Positions 31,456-43,043 of a stretch of 64,000 nucleotides of DNA are shown here, one piece after another. Both the position numbers and the translations under genes were made by a program. The notes beneath the pieces are model-generated. The model worked only from the letters and a program-made list of their open reading frames with translations, made no database searches and was not told the origin of the DNA. This DNA is from Catenuloplanes indicus (GTDB lineage: Bacteria > Actinomycetota > Actinomycetes > Mycobacteriales > Micromonosporaceae), in assembly GCF_030813715.1 (NCBI RefSeq), contig NZ_JAUSUZ010000001.1:3720001-3784000 (forward strand), given 5' to 3'. Positions within the stretch are counted from its first letter, which is position 1. The number at the start of each line of letters is the position of its first letter.

Positions 31456-33897
31456 TTGGCTGCCGTGGCGTCTCCACTCGTACGATGGCTCGCAGGTCGC
31501 AGCCCCGAACAGCTCGCCGGGATCCTGCTCCGGCGGCCGGACAGCGTCCACGCGACCACCGGCTCCCGGCCCGCCGCGCCCCCGGCCGACCTGCCCGCGC
31601 TCGCCGAGCGTCTCCAGCGCCCGGCCGGTCTGGAGGCCGCGCTGCACACCCAGCCGCAGCCCAGTCACGAGTTGCTCGGCCTGCTGATCCACCTGGGCCG
31701 CCGGCGCCGCCCGGTCCCGCGCGCCACGCTCGCCCACCACCTCGGGCTGCCCGCCGCCGACCCCGGGCTCACCGGCGCGCTCGACCGGCTCGCCGCGTTC
31801 GCGCTGGCCTGGCCGGACCACGACGGCGCGCTGCACGTACCGGGTGAGCTGATCCGGTGGTTCCCGCACCCGCTCGGCCTCGGCGCGGACGCGGCCCGCC
31901 TGTACCGCGAGACACCGGCCGAACGGCTGCGGCAGATCGTGGTCGCGCTCGGCCGGCCCGACCCCGGCCCGCGCCGGGACGACGCACACGCCGCGGTGTG
32001 CGCCGCGCTCGGCGACGCGGCCGCGGTCCGCGACCTCGCCGACACCGCGCCGCCGGACACCCGCGACCTGCTGCATGCGATGGCCGCCGGATCGCCGGTC
32101 GCCACGCCGGACCCGGCCCGGTCCGCCGCGCAGGACTGGGCGGTCAGCCGGGGTCTGCTCGCGTTCAGCGGCTGGCGGCTGGAGATGCCCGCCGAGGTCG
32201 CGACCGCGCTGCGCGGGCCGGACTGGGCGCCGCCGTTCACACCGGAGCCGCCGCTGCCCGCGCCGGTGCCGGTCCCGGCCGGCGCGCTGGCCAGCGAGTC
32301 CGCCGCGGCCGCGCACACCGCGGTCCAGTCCGCGAACGCGCTGCTGGACGCGGTCGCGGCCACGCCCGCGGCCACGCTCAAGACCGGCGGCGTCGGCACC
32401 CGCGAGCTCACCCGGCTCGGCAAGGCCGCCGGCCTGCCGCCGGCCGAGGCCCGGTTCTGGCTCGTGCTCGCGCACGCGGCCGGGTTGGTCGCGGCCGTCC
32501 ACGACCGCTCCGTCGGCCACGGCATGGACCCGGTGCACTACGCGGTCACCGGCGCGCACGCCCGCTGGCAGCGGCTCAGCCCGGCCGGCCGGCTCACCGC
32601 GCTGCTGCGCCACTGGCCCGCGCTCGCCCCGGCCGCGCTGGCCGCGCACCGCGGCGGCTTCGGGCCGGCCGGCGCCGCGCTGGTGCCGCACCCGGTCGAC
32701 GCGGTCGCGCCGCGGCTGAAGGCCGGACTGCTGGACCTGCTGGCCGCGCTGCCCGAGGGCGTCGGGCTGCCGGCGCCGTTCGCGGCCGGGCCCGCGGTCG
32801 GCTGGCACCGCCCGCTCGACCGCCCGGTCACCGGCGATCGGGACGAGCTGGTGGTGCAGCTGTGGGAGGAGGGCCGGCTGTGCGGCGTCATCGCGCACGG
32901 CGCGCTCACGCCGCTGGGCCGGGCGCTGCGCAGCGGCACCGGAGACGACCTCGACCGGATCGCGGGTGAGCTGCTGCCGGACGCGGTCACCACCGCGTTG
33001 TTCCAGAACGATCTGACCGTTGTCGTGCCCGGCATCCCGGACGCCGACCTCGCCGCGCTGCTCGACTCGTGTGCCGACCGGGAATCCCGCGGCAGCGCCG
33101 GAACGTGGCGGTTCACCGCCGCGTCGGTCCGCCGCGCGCTCGACGACGGGCACCGCGCCGAGGACCTGCGCGCCGCGCTCAGCGCGGTGGGCAGGCTGCC
33201 GCAGGCGCTCGACTACCTGATCACCGACGTGGCGCGGCGGCACGGTCACGTGCGGGTGCGGCCGGCCGGGTGCGTGCTGCACACCGACGATCCGGCGCTG
33301 GTCACGGAGATCCTCTCCACCCGCGGGCCGGCCGCGCTCGGTCTCACCTCGGTCGCGCCGACCGTCCTGGTCAGCCCGGCCGGGGTCGGGGAGACGCTGG
33401 CCGTTCTGCGCGCGGCGGGATTCGCACCAGCCGGTGAGGACGCCACCGGTGGGCCGCTGATCCGCCGTCCCGCACCGGCGGCCGCCGCGGAAGCCGGGCC
33501 CGCACCGCGGGTCGTCGCGCCGATTCGGGATCACGGCCTCGGCGCGGACGACGCGCTGCATCTCGCGACGCTGCTGCTCGGCGCGGCGACACCGGCCGAC
33601 CCGGTCGAGGAGGCCCGGCGGAAGATCGCGGCGCTGCGCCCGCGGAGCCGCCCGGCGGACGAGGAGATCGCGCTGCACGCGGAGCGACTCGACGGGGCGG
33701 CCCGGGCCACGCTCGCGGCCTGCGTCCGGGAGCGCCGCTCGGTGTACATCGAGTACGTCAACGCGGGCGGCCGCCGCTACACCAGGCTGGTCGAGCCGGT
33801 CGCGGTGGACGGCGAGTTCCTGGTGGGCTGGGTGCCGCCGCTGTCGGAAGAGGTGTCGTTCGCGCTCGGCCGGATCGTCTCGGTGGCACCGGAGTAA
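31456..33897 (+). CDS. helicase-associated protein (XPB-like C-terminal domain) with WYL-like end
   Basis: An 813-residue protein. The N-terminal 500 residues are helical (winged-helix-like units such as TRELTRLGKAAGLPPAEARFWL). About 530-680 matches the helicase conserved C-terminal (Helicase_C_3, XPB/Ssl2-like) region: FQNDLTVVVPGIPDADLAALLD, WRFTAASVRRALD, LDYLITDVARRHGHVRVRP. The last 70 residues (RSVYIEYVNAGGRRYTRLVEPVAV) look like a WYL ligand-binding domain. No helicase motor motifs are present. The start is uncertain: TTG 31456 or GTG 31465. It is divergent from the kinase gene. Actinobacteria-specific; DNA-repair or regulatory roles are inferred only. Confidence 0.88.
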   Translation: MAAVASPLVRWLAGRSPEQLAGILLRRPDSVHATTGSRPAAPPADLPALAERLQRPAGLEAALHTQPQPSHELLGLLIHLGRRRRPVPRATLAHHLGLPAADPGLTGALDRLAAFALAWPDHDGALHVPGELIRWFPHPLGLGADAARLYRETPAERLRQIVVALGRPDPGPRRDDAHAAVCAALGDAAAVRDLADTAPPDTRDLLHAMAAGSPVATPDPARSAAQDWAVSRGLLAFSGWRLEMPAEVATALRGPDWAPPFTPEPPLPAPVPVPAGALASESAAAAHTAVQSANALLDAVAATPAATLKTGGVGTRELTRLGKAAGLPPAEARFWLVLAHAAGLVAAVHDRSVGHGMDPVHYAVTGAHARWQRLSPAGRLTALLRHWPALAPAALAAHRGGFGPAGAALVPHPVDAVAPRLKAGLLDLLAALPEGVGLPAPFAAGPAVGWHRPLDRPVTGDRDELVVQLWEEGRLCGVIAHGALTPLGRALRSGTGDDLDRIAGELLPDAVTTALFQNDLTVVVPGIPDADLAALLDSCADRESRGSAGTWRFTAASVRRALDDGHRAEDLRAALSAVGRLPQALDYLITDVARRHGHVRVRPAGCVLHTDDPALVTEILSTRGPAALGLTSVAPTVLVSPAGVGETLAVLRAAGFAPAGEDATGGPLIRRPAPAAAAEAGPAPRVVAPIRDHGLGADDALHLATLLLGAATPADPVEEARRKIAALRPRSRPADEEIALHAERLDGAARATLAACVRERRSVYIEYVNAGGRRYTRLVEPVAVDGEFLVGWVPPLSEEVSFALGRIVSVAPE

Positions 33898-33913
33898 GGA
33901 CCCCATGCGGATA

Positions 33914-34000
33914 TACCCGCTTCCGGCGGGCCGGCTTCCGCATGCTCCCGCGGGCACCGGTCGGCCGCGGCCGGCCTCCCTGCACGATCCGTGGCCGCAC
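33914..34000 (+). repeat. dispersed extragenic repeat, copy B
   Basis: Located in the 363-base gap 33898-34260. It has CCCGCTTCCGGCG, GGCTTCCGCAT, the exact family 19-mer at 33944-33962, CGGCCTCCCTG and CACGATCCGTGG. It is the closest relative of copy A (3981-4060), sharing both ends. The rest of the gap holds no gene that I can support. Confidence 0.75.
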
Positions 34001-34260
34001 GGACGAAAGGCGGACAACGGGCGATCCGCCCGGGTGAACGGCAGAGCCGTCCCGGGTCCCGGCTCGGCCGGCACCGACGGTGGCGGGCGTGAATGCGTCG
34101 GATGCATCGTGCCGGCCCGGTCCGCGCGTGCGACAACGGACAGACCGGGGCGAAAGGCGGCGAGTGAGGTCGGGGTGCCGAGGAGTGTCAGGTGGGACGC
34201 GTACCCTGAGGCCGCCGGTAGGCAGTTTGCGGCCCGCGGGCCGGGCGAGGAAGACAGAGG

Positions 34261-35280
34261 ATGACCGAGCAGCCACGCACCCCCACGACCGCCGACGCGT
34301 CCACGAAGCCGGCGAGGTCCGGCAAGAGCTCCGCCGGGAAGACGGCCGGCGCGGCCGCGGGTGCGCCGGACGCGGAGCGGGCGGGCGCGGGCACCACTCC
34401 GCCGAAGCGGGCACGGTTCGCCGTACCGTTGGAATTGATCTTTGCTGTGGTCGCCCTCGGCTGGCTCGGCGTGATGCTGCGGTCGGCGCAGGTCTCCGTG
34501 ACGACCGCGGCCGAGGGGACGGTGGCGGTCTATCTGGCGGCCTACTCGCTGCCCGGGCTGATCTCCGCGAGCCTGGTGGCCGGTGCCGCGACCGGGCTCA
34601 CCGCCGTCACGATGATCGGGCCGGTCCGGCGCGCGGGCGCGACCGTGCGGTTCGCCGTGGCGGCCGTGGGCGGGCTGCTGGTCGGCGCGGTCGCGGCGCT
34701 GATCGTGCTGAACAGCTACGGGCAGGGTGGCGCGATCACGATCCTGGCGGCGACGTTCGCGGCCTCGGCGACGGCCGGTGGCGCGTTCGCGGGCATCCGG
34801 CACGCCGCGCTGGCCGGTGCGGTGGTCAACGCGTCGCTCGGCGTGTTCCTGATCGGCTTCGTGCTCAACCTGTTCCAGGACCCGCTGCTCAACCTGTTCG
34901 GCGCCGGCGACACGCAGTCCTCCCAGGCCACCGCGCTGAGCTGGTTCTCACTGACGTCCTCGCTGCTCAGTGCGTTGATCGCGGGCCTGGTGGCGTACCT
35001 GACGCTGACCAGCCGGCAGGGCGACGAACGGCCGAAGTGGGTGGTCTACCTGGCCGGCGGCGCGGGCGCGGGCATGGTGCTGCTCGTGTCCGAGGCGATC
35101 GCCCGGACCGGCGGCGGGCGCCTGCTCGACCTGGCCGGCCGGCTCAGCGAAGCCGACCAGGCCGCGCAGGAGATCCTGGCCAACTCCCGCTTCAACAACG
35201 GCCTGATCGTGCTGTTCATCGGCGCGATCACCGCGATGATCCTGCTCGGCCGCACGCTGAAACCGATCGAGGACGACTAG
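34261..35280 (+). CDS. integral membrane protein of unknown function
   Basis: A 339-residue protein. The first 50 residues are a charged Ala/Lys/Thr-rich cytoplasmic tail. Eight or so hydrophobic helices follow, starting with VPLELIFAVVALGWLGVML, with small-residue-rich helices such as LLVGAVAALIVL and a final NGLIVLFIGAITAMILLG. The pattern is transporter- or permease-like, but I do not recognise a family. AGAGG precedes the ATG at 34261. It converges with the DUF6912 gene 15 bases away. Confidence 0.75.
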   Translation: MTEQPRTPTTADASTKPARSGKSSAGKTAGAAAGAPDAERAGAGTTPPKRARFAVPLELIFAVVALGWLGVMLRSAQVSVTTAAEGTVAVYLAAYSLPGLISASLVAGAATGLTAVTMIGPVRRAGATVRFAVAAVGGLLVGAVAALIVLNSYGQGGAITILAATFAASATAGGAFAGIRHAALAGAVVNASLGVFLIGFVLNLFQDPLLNLFGAGDTQSSQATALSWFSLTSSLLSALIAGLVAYLTLTSRQGDERPKWVVYLAGGAGAGMVLLVSEAIARTGGGRLLDLAGRLSEADQAAQEILANSRFNNGLIVLFIGAITAMILLGRTLKPIEDD

Positions 35281-35295
35281 ACACTGGCCGGGCGC

Positions 35296-35802
35296 TCAGC
35301 TGATCCGGTCGACCTCGGTCGCGTCGTACCACTCCAGCTCGTGATCCTCGGCCCCGTCCACGGTGAACTGGGCGTCCTCGTCACCGTCGAGCGCGCCCGG
35401 CACTGCCTCCACCGCGGCCGTCACGTCCGCCACCGCGTCCGTGGAGTCGACGTGGATCGCGGCGACCGCGCGGAGCGGCAGCGGACCGCCGAGCGTCATG
35501 ATCGACGAGCCGAGCTGGTCGTCGCCGCGGGTCAGCGTGCCGCCGGGCAGGTCTGCGGAGATCACCACGCGACGGCGCGGCGCCTGCGGGTCGCGGTGCA
35601 GGAGCACGAGCGCGGACTGGGCTGCGCGGGTGAACGCCACGTACTCCAGCTCTTCCTCGTCGCCCTCCGCGTACCACTCGCGCAGGTGCGGCGTGACCGC
35701 GTGCACCGGATCGCCGGGCGCACCCAGCTCACCCTTCTCGCGCAGCGTGGCGAGCAGCGGAAGCGTGGCCGGGACGTACACCCGGACATTCTGATCTGGC
35801 AC
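35296..35802 (-). CDS. DUF6912 family protein
   Basis: A 168-residue soluble acidic protein starting [20 protein letters not shown]. With VTPHLREWY and [19 protein letters not shown] it matches a small actinobacterial family that I know as DUF6912. No enzymatic motif is seen. It may share a transcript with nothing else: the upstream gene (rhodanese) is 55 bases away on the same strand, so a two-gene unit is possible. Confidence 0.78.
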   Translation of the reverse strand: MPDQNVRVYVPATLPLLATLREKGELGAPGDPVHAVTPHLREWYAEGDEEELEYVAFTRAAQSALVLLHRDPQAPRRRVVISADLPGGTLTRGDDQLGSSIMTLGGPLPLRAVAAIHVDSTDAVADVTAAVEAVPGALDGDEDAQFTVDGAEDHELEWYDATEVDRIS

Positions 35803-35856
35803 CGCCGTGGTCTCCCCGCATCCGTCCCTGTGGCGCCCTCAATTAGACCGTATCGG

Positions 35857-36285
35857 TCAGCAGGCGCAGGTCGCACCCTTCAACGGCGCGGTCAGCGGAT
35901 CCGGCTCGCGCGTCGTCGGCCCACCCGGCGTGCGCACCGTGAACCCCTCCCGGATCCAGTACTCGATGCCGCCGATCATCTCCCGTACCCGGTATCCGAG
36001 CTGCGCGAACGCGAGCGCGGCCCGGGTGGCGCCGTCACAGCCGGGCCCCCAGCAGTAGACGACGACCGGGGTCGCCGGGTCGATCAGCGCGGGGCCGCGC
36101 TCCGCGATCTCCCGCCGCGGCAGGTGCAGCGCGCCGGGGACGTGCGCCTGCGTCCACGCCTCGGCGGACCTGGAGTCGACCAGGACGAAGCCGGGCGTGC
36201 CGGACTCCAGTGCCGCATGCGTGTCGGAGACGTCGATCTGCATCTCGAGCCGCGCGGCGAAAAAGGCAACACCTTCGTTCCACAT
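35857..36285 (-). CDS. rhodanese-like sulfurtransferase
   Basis: A 142-residue single-domain rhodanese. Family features are FVLVDSRSAEAW, HVPGALHLP, the active-site loop YCWGPGCDGATR with Cys as persulfide acceptor, and GYRVREMIGGIEYW. The extra Cys in CWGPGC and the C-terminal TCAC are unusual and could support disulfide or metal chemistry. The start at 36285 gives MWNEGVAFF. It is divergent from the Lrp-type regulator across 93 bases and is its likely target. Confidence 0.88.
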   Translation of the reverse strand: MWNEGVAFFAARLEMQIDVSDTHAALESGTPGFVLVDSRSAEAWTQAHVPGALHLPRREIAERGPALIDPATPVVVYCWGPGCDGATRAALAFAQLGYRVREMIGGIEYWIREGFTVRTPGGPTTREPDPLTAPLKGATCAC

Positions 36286-36378
36286 GCCTTCGACGGTACG
36301 GTGATCAGTCCTTCTTCTGGATGGGCATCGCACGGCGCATGTCTTTATCGGCCGTGAATTCCCCGCTATAGTTCCGCC

Positions 36379-36846
36379 ATGGCCGCCGTTTCACCGGAAC
36401 TCGATCAGACCGACTGGCGAATCCTCGCCGAACTCCAGCGCGACGGCCGGATCAGCTTCGCGGAACTCGCCCGCACGGTCGCGATGTCGGCCAGCGCGGT
36501 CACCGAACGGGTCCGCCGGCTGGAGGAACTCGGCGTCATCTCCGGTTACCGCGCCGTGGTGACACCGGAGCGGGTCGGCCTGCACATCATGGCGTTCGTC
36601 CGGCTGCGCTACCCGACCGGCAACTACCGCCCGTTCCACGAGATGGTGGCGCGTACCCCCGAGATCATGGAAGCTCATCACGTCACCGGCGAGGACTGCT
36701 TCGTCCTGAAGGTGCTGGCCGCGTCGATGCGGCACCTGGAGGAGATCACCGGCCGGATCAGCGCGCTGGGCGGCGTCACCACCAGCGTGGTCTACTCCAG
36801 CCACCTGCCGTCCCGCGCAGTGACCGCACCGTCGATGACAGACTGA
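36379..36846 (+). CDS. Lrp/AsnC family regulator
   Basis: A 155-residue Lrp-type regulator. The N-terminal helix-turn-helix reads LDQTDWRILAELQRDGRISFAELARTVAMSASAVTERVRRLEELGVI. The C-terminal RAM effector domain contains AHHVTGEDCFVLKVLA. Such regulators usually bind amino acids and control nearby divergent genes; here the rhodanese gene is the candidate. It ends a few bases before the small helix-turn-helix gene and probably shares a transcript with it. Confidence 0.93.
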   Translation: MAAVSPELDQTDWRILAELQRDGRISFAELARTVAMSASAVTERVRRLEELGVISGYRAVVTPERVGLHIMAFVRLRYPTGNYRPFHEMVARTPEIMEAHHVTGEDCFVLKVLAASMRHLEEITGRISALGGVTTSVVYSSHLPSRAVTAPSMTD

Positions 36847-36859
36847 GGAGGTGACGCCG

Positions 36860-37090
36860 GTGGAGCCGAGGTTCCTGCTGCTGTCCGACGTCGCCGCCGA
36901 GCTGAACGTCTCCGACTCGCAGGTCTACCACATGGTCCGCCGCGGCGAGCTGCCCGCGATCAAGATCGGCGGCCGGGGACAGTGGCGCGTGGAACGCGCC
37001 CGGCTCGAGGAGTACATCGCCGCGAAGTACGCGGAAACCGCGGAGTGGGTGGCCCAGAACCCCCTGACCGAACGCGACGAAGAGGCCTGA
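36860..37090 (+). CDS. small excisionase/MerR-type helix-turn-helix protein
   Basis: A 76-residue DNA-binding protein. The winged helix reads LLLSDVAAELNVSDSQVYHMVRRGELPAIKIGGRGQWRVERARLEEYI in segments, like BldC and excisionase-type MerR proteins. The GTG at 36860 is chosen because GGAGG lies eight bases upstream; the earlier GTG at 36851 is too close to that site. It is 13 bases after the Lrp stop. It is widely conserved beside the Rv3235-like gene in actinobacteria as I recall; function not established. Confidence 0.88.
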   Translation: MEPRFLLLSDVAAELNVSDSQVYHMVRRGELPAIKIGGRGQWRVERARLEEYIAAKYAETAEWVAQNPLTERDEEA

Positions 37091-37221
37091 CCAGCGGGTA
37101 CGTGCGGTCACGCCGTGCGATCTTCAATCGATGTCGATCGTTGACAGGTCGAATCGGTGTGTCGTTGAATGAGGTTTGTCGGAGGCAAACGAAGGCAAAC
37201 GAAAGCATCCGGAGCGTTCTG

Positions 37222-38151
37222 ATGGCCATGCGACTTGCTGATCCCCGCGGCATCCGGCCCGCCATCCGGGTCACCCGCGTTCCCGCGCTCGACCCACCCT
37301 TCGAGGACGAGCCGTTCGCCTGGTCCGACGCCGACCAGCTCACGCTTCCGTGGCGTCCACGAGAGAGCGCCGTCGACGGGCGAGCTGACGTCGCCTCGCC
37401 GGACGGCCCTGTGCCGCCGGGCGGCGGCAGCCCGGCGGGCGGCGGCATCACGCCGGGCGGCGGCATCACGCCGGGCGGCGATACCTGGCCAGATGGCGCC
37501 CTGCCGCGCACTGGCGGCGCCTCGCCAGCCGCCGACGTGTCAGCCGTCGGTGGAGACTCACCGAGTAGCGATGCCTCACCAGTCGGCAAGCCGTCGCCCA
37601 TCGGCGGCGTCTCGTCTGGCGGCGGCATCCCGCCAGACGGCGGCGCGGCGCCCGGCAGCGGCGTGCCGGCGCCCGGCAGCGTGTTGCCGGCCGGCAACAT
37701 GTCGCTGTCCGAATTGGCAGCGCTGGCCGGGGTGCGCGTTCCACCGCCGATCGCGGCCGAGGCGTTGGCCGGCGCGTCCAGCGAGGCACGCGGCGCAGCG
37801 CACCGATTCCTGATCCGCTCACTGGAGATCCTCAACGGCTACCGGCCGATCGGGCACCTGCGCGCCGTTTCCGCGCTCATGGCCGCCCCGACGATCCTGA
37901 CCAGTGCCGACACCGCGCTACGCGCCATTGCCCGCATGCGCCGCGCCGCCGGACTGCCACCGGTCGCCGGCCGTCGTCCTCTCGTGCCAGAGGGGCGGGT
38001 CCAACCACGCCGCCTCCGTGTCTGCGAGCCCCGCCCCGGCGTGGCGGAAGCCTCCGCCGTCCTCACCACGGCCGGCCGCACCTGGGCCCTGGCCTACCGC
38101 CTCGAACTGCTGCACGGCCGCTGGCTGGCCACCGCCTTCACCGTCGTCTAG
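37222..38151 (+). CDS. Rv3235-like protein with repetitive Gly/Pro linker
   Basis: A 309-residue protein. An N-terminal 60 residues (PALDPPFEDEPFAW) leads into about 110 residues of repetitive Gly/Pro/Ser sequence (GGGITPGGGITPGGD and similar), then a C-terminal domain of about 140 residues with FLIRSLEILNGYRPIGHLRAV, LRVCEPRPGVAEASAVL and AYRLELLHGRWLATAF. This domain is that of mycobacterial Rv3235, unknown in function, found next to secA there too. GGAG precedes the ATG at 37222. The linker DNA has short tandem repeats, so its length probably varies between strains. Confidence 0.85.
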   Translation: MAMRLADPRGIRPAIRVTRVPALDPPFEDEPFAWSDADQLTLPWRPRESAVDGRADVASPDGPVPPGGGSPAGGGITPGGGITPGGDTWPDGALPRTGGASPAADVSAVGGDSPSSDASPVGKPSPIGGVSSGGGIPPDGGAAPGSGVPAPGSVLPAGNMSLSELAALAGVRVPPPIAAEALAGASSEARGAAHRFLIRSLEILNGYRPIGHLRAVSALMAAPTILTSADTALRAIARMRRAAGLPPVAGRRPLVPEGRVQPRRLRVCEPRPGVAEASAVLTTAGRTWALAYRLELLHGRWLATAFTVV

Positions 38152-38207
38152 TCCGCACCCTCACCACCTCGATCGGAGGCGCCACCGTGCCGAACCACTT
38201 GGGAGGC

Positions 38208-38292
38208 GCCGGGGCGCAGCCGGTGCCGGGGCGCAGCAGGCGCCGGGGCGCAGCCGGTGCCGGGGCGCAGCCGGTGCCGGGGCGCAGTAGGC
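38208..38292. repeat. 17-bp minisatellite, five units
   Basis: Five tandem 17-bp units: GCCGGGGCGCAGCCGGT at 38208, 38242 and 38259, and the variants GCCGGGGCGCAGCAGGC at 38225 and GCCGGGGCGCAGTAGGC at 38276. It lies just downstream of the Rv3235-like gene in a 614-base gap before secA's terminator. Confidence 0.9.
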
Positions 38293-38700
38293 CAACCGGC
38301 GGCGCCACCAGCACAACCGACACGATCGGCGCAACCGGCGCAACCGACGCAACCGGATCCCCAGGGAAAGAAGCGCGGCCAGCGCAGCTGCGTCACCTCG
38401 TGGCGAGCCGGCGGCACTGGGCAACCGGCACCACAGCCGAACCGGCACTAGCGCACAAACCGCACTACTGGTGAGCGCGTCACCAGCGAACCGGCACCAA
38501 CCGGCGAAGCGGCAGCAGCCATCGAAGCCGCACCAAACGGCACAGCGGCGCCAACCAGCGAATCGGCACCGAAGGGCATAGCGGCGCCGACCGGCACAGC
38601 CGCACCGAACAGCACAGCGGCGCCGACCAGCGCCGAAGCGGTAGCGCTGGCGAAGTGGAGTCGGCGAAGCGGCAGCAGGGTGGAGCCGCATCATCGGCGG
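38293..38700. repeat. degenerate short repeats between Rv3235-like gene and secA
   Basis: The remaining gap is built of imperfect short units: GCGCAACCGGCGCAACCGAC near 38330, and from about 38480 to 38650 a run of CGGCACCAACCGGCGAAG-like and CAGCGGCGCC-like units. Reading frames cross it on both strands but look like low-complexity shadows. I see no supportable gene here. Confidence 0.6.
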
Positions 38701-38719
38701 CGCTGGAAGCGGATAAGAA

Positions 38720-38749
38720 AGCCGGCTCGGCCGTGGGGCCGAGCCGGCT
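38720..38749 (-). terminator. terminator of secA
   Basis: AGCCGGCTCGGCC (38720-38732) pairs perfectly with GGCCGAGCCGGCT (38737-38749), loop of four, beginning 16 bases after the secA stop; the reverse strand continues TTTCTTATCC. A clear intrinsic terminator. Confidence 0.85.
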
Positions 38750-38765
38750 GGTGGAGCAAGGTGGA

Positions 38766-41678
<2,913 letters not shown>

Positions 41679-41853
41679 GGGTCAACGCTCCCTACACAGT
41701 CTGCCGAACCATCGTAGGGCGCGGAGGCGCAGAAGCGACTACCGCGGCTCCCGATAGTCGCTCGAATCGGACAAAAAACACCTGTGAGTTCGCTGAGGGC
41801 AGATTATCTGCCGCATCCCGTACCCGGGAAAGCGGGTTGGGGATCTCGGAGCC

Positions 41854-43038
41854 ATGGGTGAGGATGACCGAATGAAGCCCGTGGAGATCATTTCTGACGG
41901 CTTGCTGCTGCGCGACTGGGCACCGGGCGACGTGGACGCGCTGCACCACGCGGTCGTCCATCCCGACGTCCAGCGCTGGCTGCCACTGCCCACCGATCCG
42001 GCCGCGAACGCGGACTTCGCGCTGCATCAGGCGCCCGCGCAGCGCGAGGCCGGCAGCGGGCTGCACCTCGGCGTGTTCGACGCCGCGGACGGCGGCCTGC
42101 TCGGCTCGGTGACCCTGACCAAAATCGATAAAGGCGCCGGAGCAGGGGGGTACGCCGAGGTCGGCTACTGGGTGACGCCCGGCGCGCGCGGTGCCCGGAT
42201 CGCCGAGCGGGCCACCCGCGCGCTGCTCCAGTGGGGGTTCACCGAGCTCGGCCTCGGCCTGGTCGGCTGGCGTGCCCGAGTGGGCAACCACGCGTCCCGG
42301 ATCACCGCGCTGCGTCTCGGCTTCACCATGGAGGGCACCGCCCGGTCGATACGCCTCGGGCCGGAAGGCACCCGCTTCGACCGGTGGGCCGCGTCGTTGC
42401 TGCCGGCGGACCTGACCGAGTCCGGCCGGCCGGACTCCCCCGCGATCGCGCTCGAGGCACGCCGCGCCCGGATCTTCGGCGGGCCGCGCCCGGTGCTGGC
42501 CGGACCCGGCGGGGTGCGGCTGCGGGCGGCCGAGGAGCGGGATCTGCCGGCCATCGTGGAGACCTGCCGCGACCCGGAGACGCTGCGCTGGACCACGGTG
42601 CCGGAGGACTACACGCTGGCGGACGCGGCCGGGTACTCGCTCGGCTACCAGCCCGCGCAGTGGGCGGCCGGCACCGCCGCGATGTTCGTCTTCACCGGCC
42701 CGGACGACGCGTACGCCGGGAACATGGACCTGCGGCTGACCAAACCGGGCGACCCGCTCTTCGCGGACGTCGGCTTCTCCGCCGCGCCGCACACCCGGGG
42801 CCGGGGGTACACCACGACCGCGTTGCGTACCGTCTGCGAGTGGGGTTTCGAGACGCTGGGACTGGAGCGCATCGAGTGGCTCGCGCACGTCGGCAACGAC
42901 GCGTCCCGGCGGGTGGCGGAGAAGGCCGGCTTCACCGTCGAGGGCGTGCGCCGCTCGGGACTGGCGCACCGCGGTGAACGCCGCGACGTGTGGGCCGGCG
43001 GCCTGGTCCCGGCCGATCTCGAACGGACGGCGAGGTGA
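41854..43038 (+). CDS. tandem-domain GNAT acetyltransferase 1
   Basis: A 394-residue protein with two GNAT (RimJ/RimL-like) domains. Domain 1 has AEVGYWVTPGARGARIAERATRALLQW and NHASRITALRLGFTMEG. Domain 2, from about residue 225, has ADVGFSAAPHTRGRGYTTTALRTVCEWGF and NDASRRVAEKAGFTVEG. The acetyl-CoA loop R/Q-x-x-G-x-G/A is better kept in domain 2 (HTRGRGYTT) than in domain 1 (GARGARIAE). ATG 41854 or 41872 may be the start; the latter has GAGG well placed. It overlaps no gene but runs into a second double-GNAT gene, suggesting duplication. Substrate unknown. Confidence 0.88.
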   Translation: MGEDDRMKPVEIISDGLLLRDWAPGDVDALHHAVVHPDVQRWLPLPTDPAANADFALHQAPAQREAGSGLHLGVFDAADGGLLGSVTLTKIDKGAGAGGYAEVGYWVTPGARGARIAERATRALLQWGFTELGLGLVGWRARVGNHASRITALRLGFTMEGTARSIRLGPEGTRFDRWAASLLPADLTESGRPDSPAIALEARRARIFGGPRPVLAGPGGVRLRAAEERDLPAIVETCRDPETLRWTTVPEDYTLADAAGYSLGYQPAQWAAGTAAMFVFTGPDDAYAGNMDLRLTKPGDPLFADVGFSAAPHTRGRGYTTTALRTVCEWGFETLGLERIEWLAHVGNDASRRVAEKAGFTVEGVRRSGLAHRGERRDVWAGGLVPADLERTAR

Positions 43039-43043
43039 GCACC

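Noticed and set aside
31261-34803. 1180-codon minus-strand frame
   Set aside because: Antisense to the helicase-associated gene; translation is dominated by Arg/Gly with no motif, and it runs through a repeat.
38208-38292. CRISPR-like array before secA
   Set aside because: Units are directly adjacent with no unique spacers; it is a minisatellite.
38187-38474. 95-codon open frame in the repeat tract
   Set aside because: Translation is made of the minisatellite and low-complexity Thr/Ala runs; no ribosome site or conserved motif.
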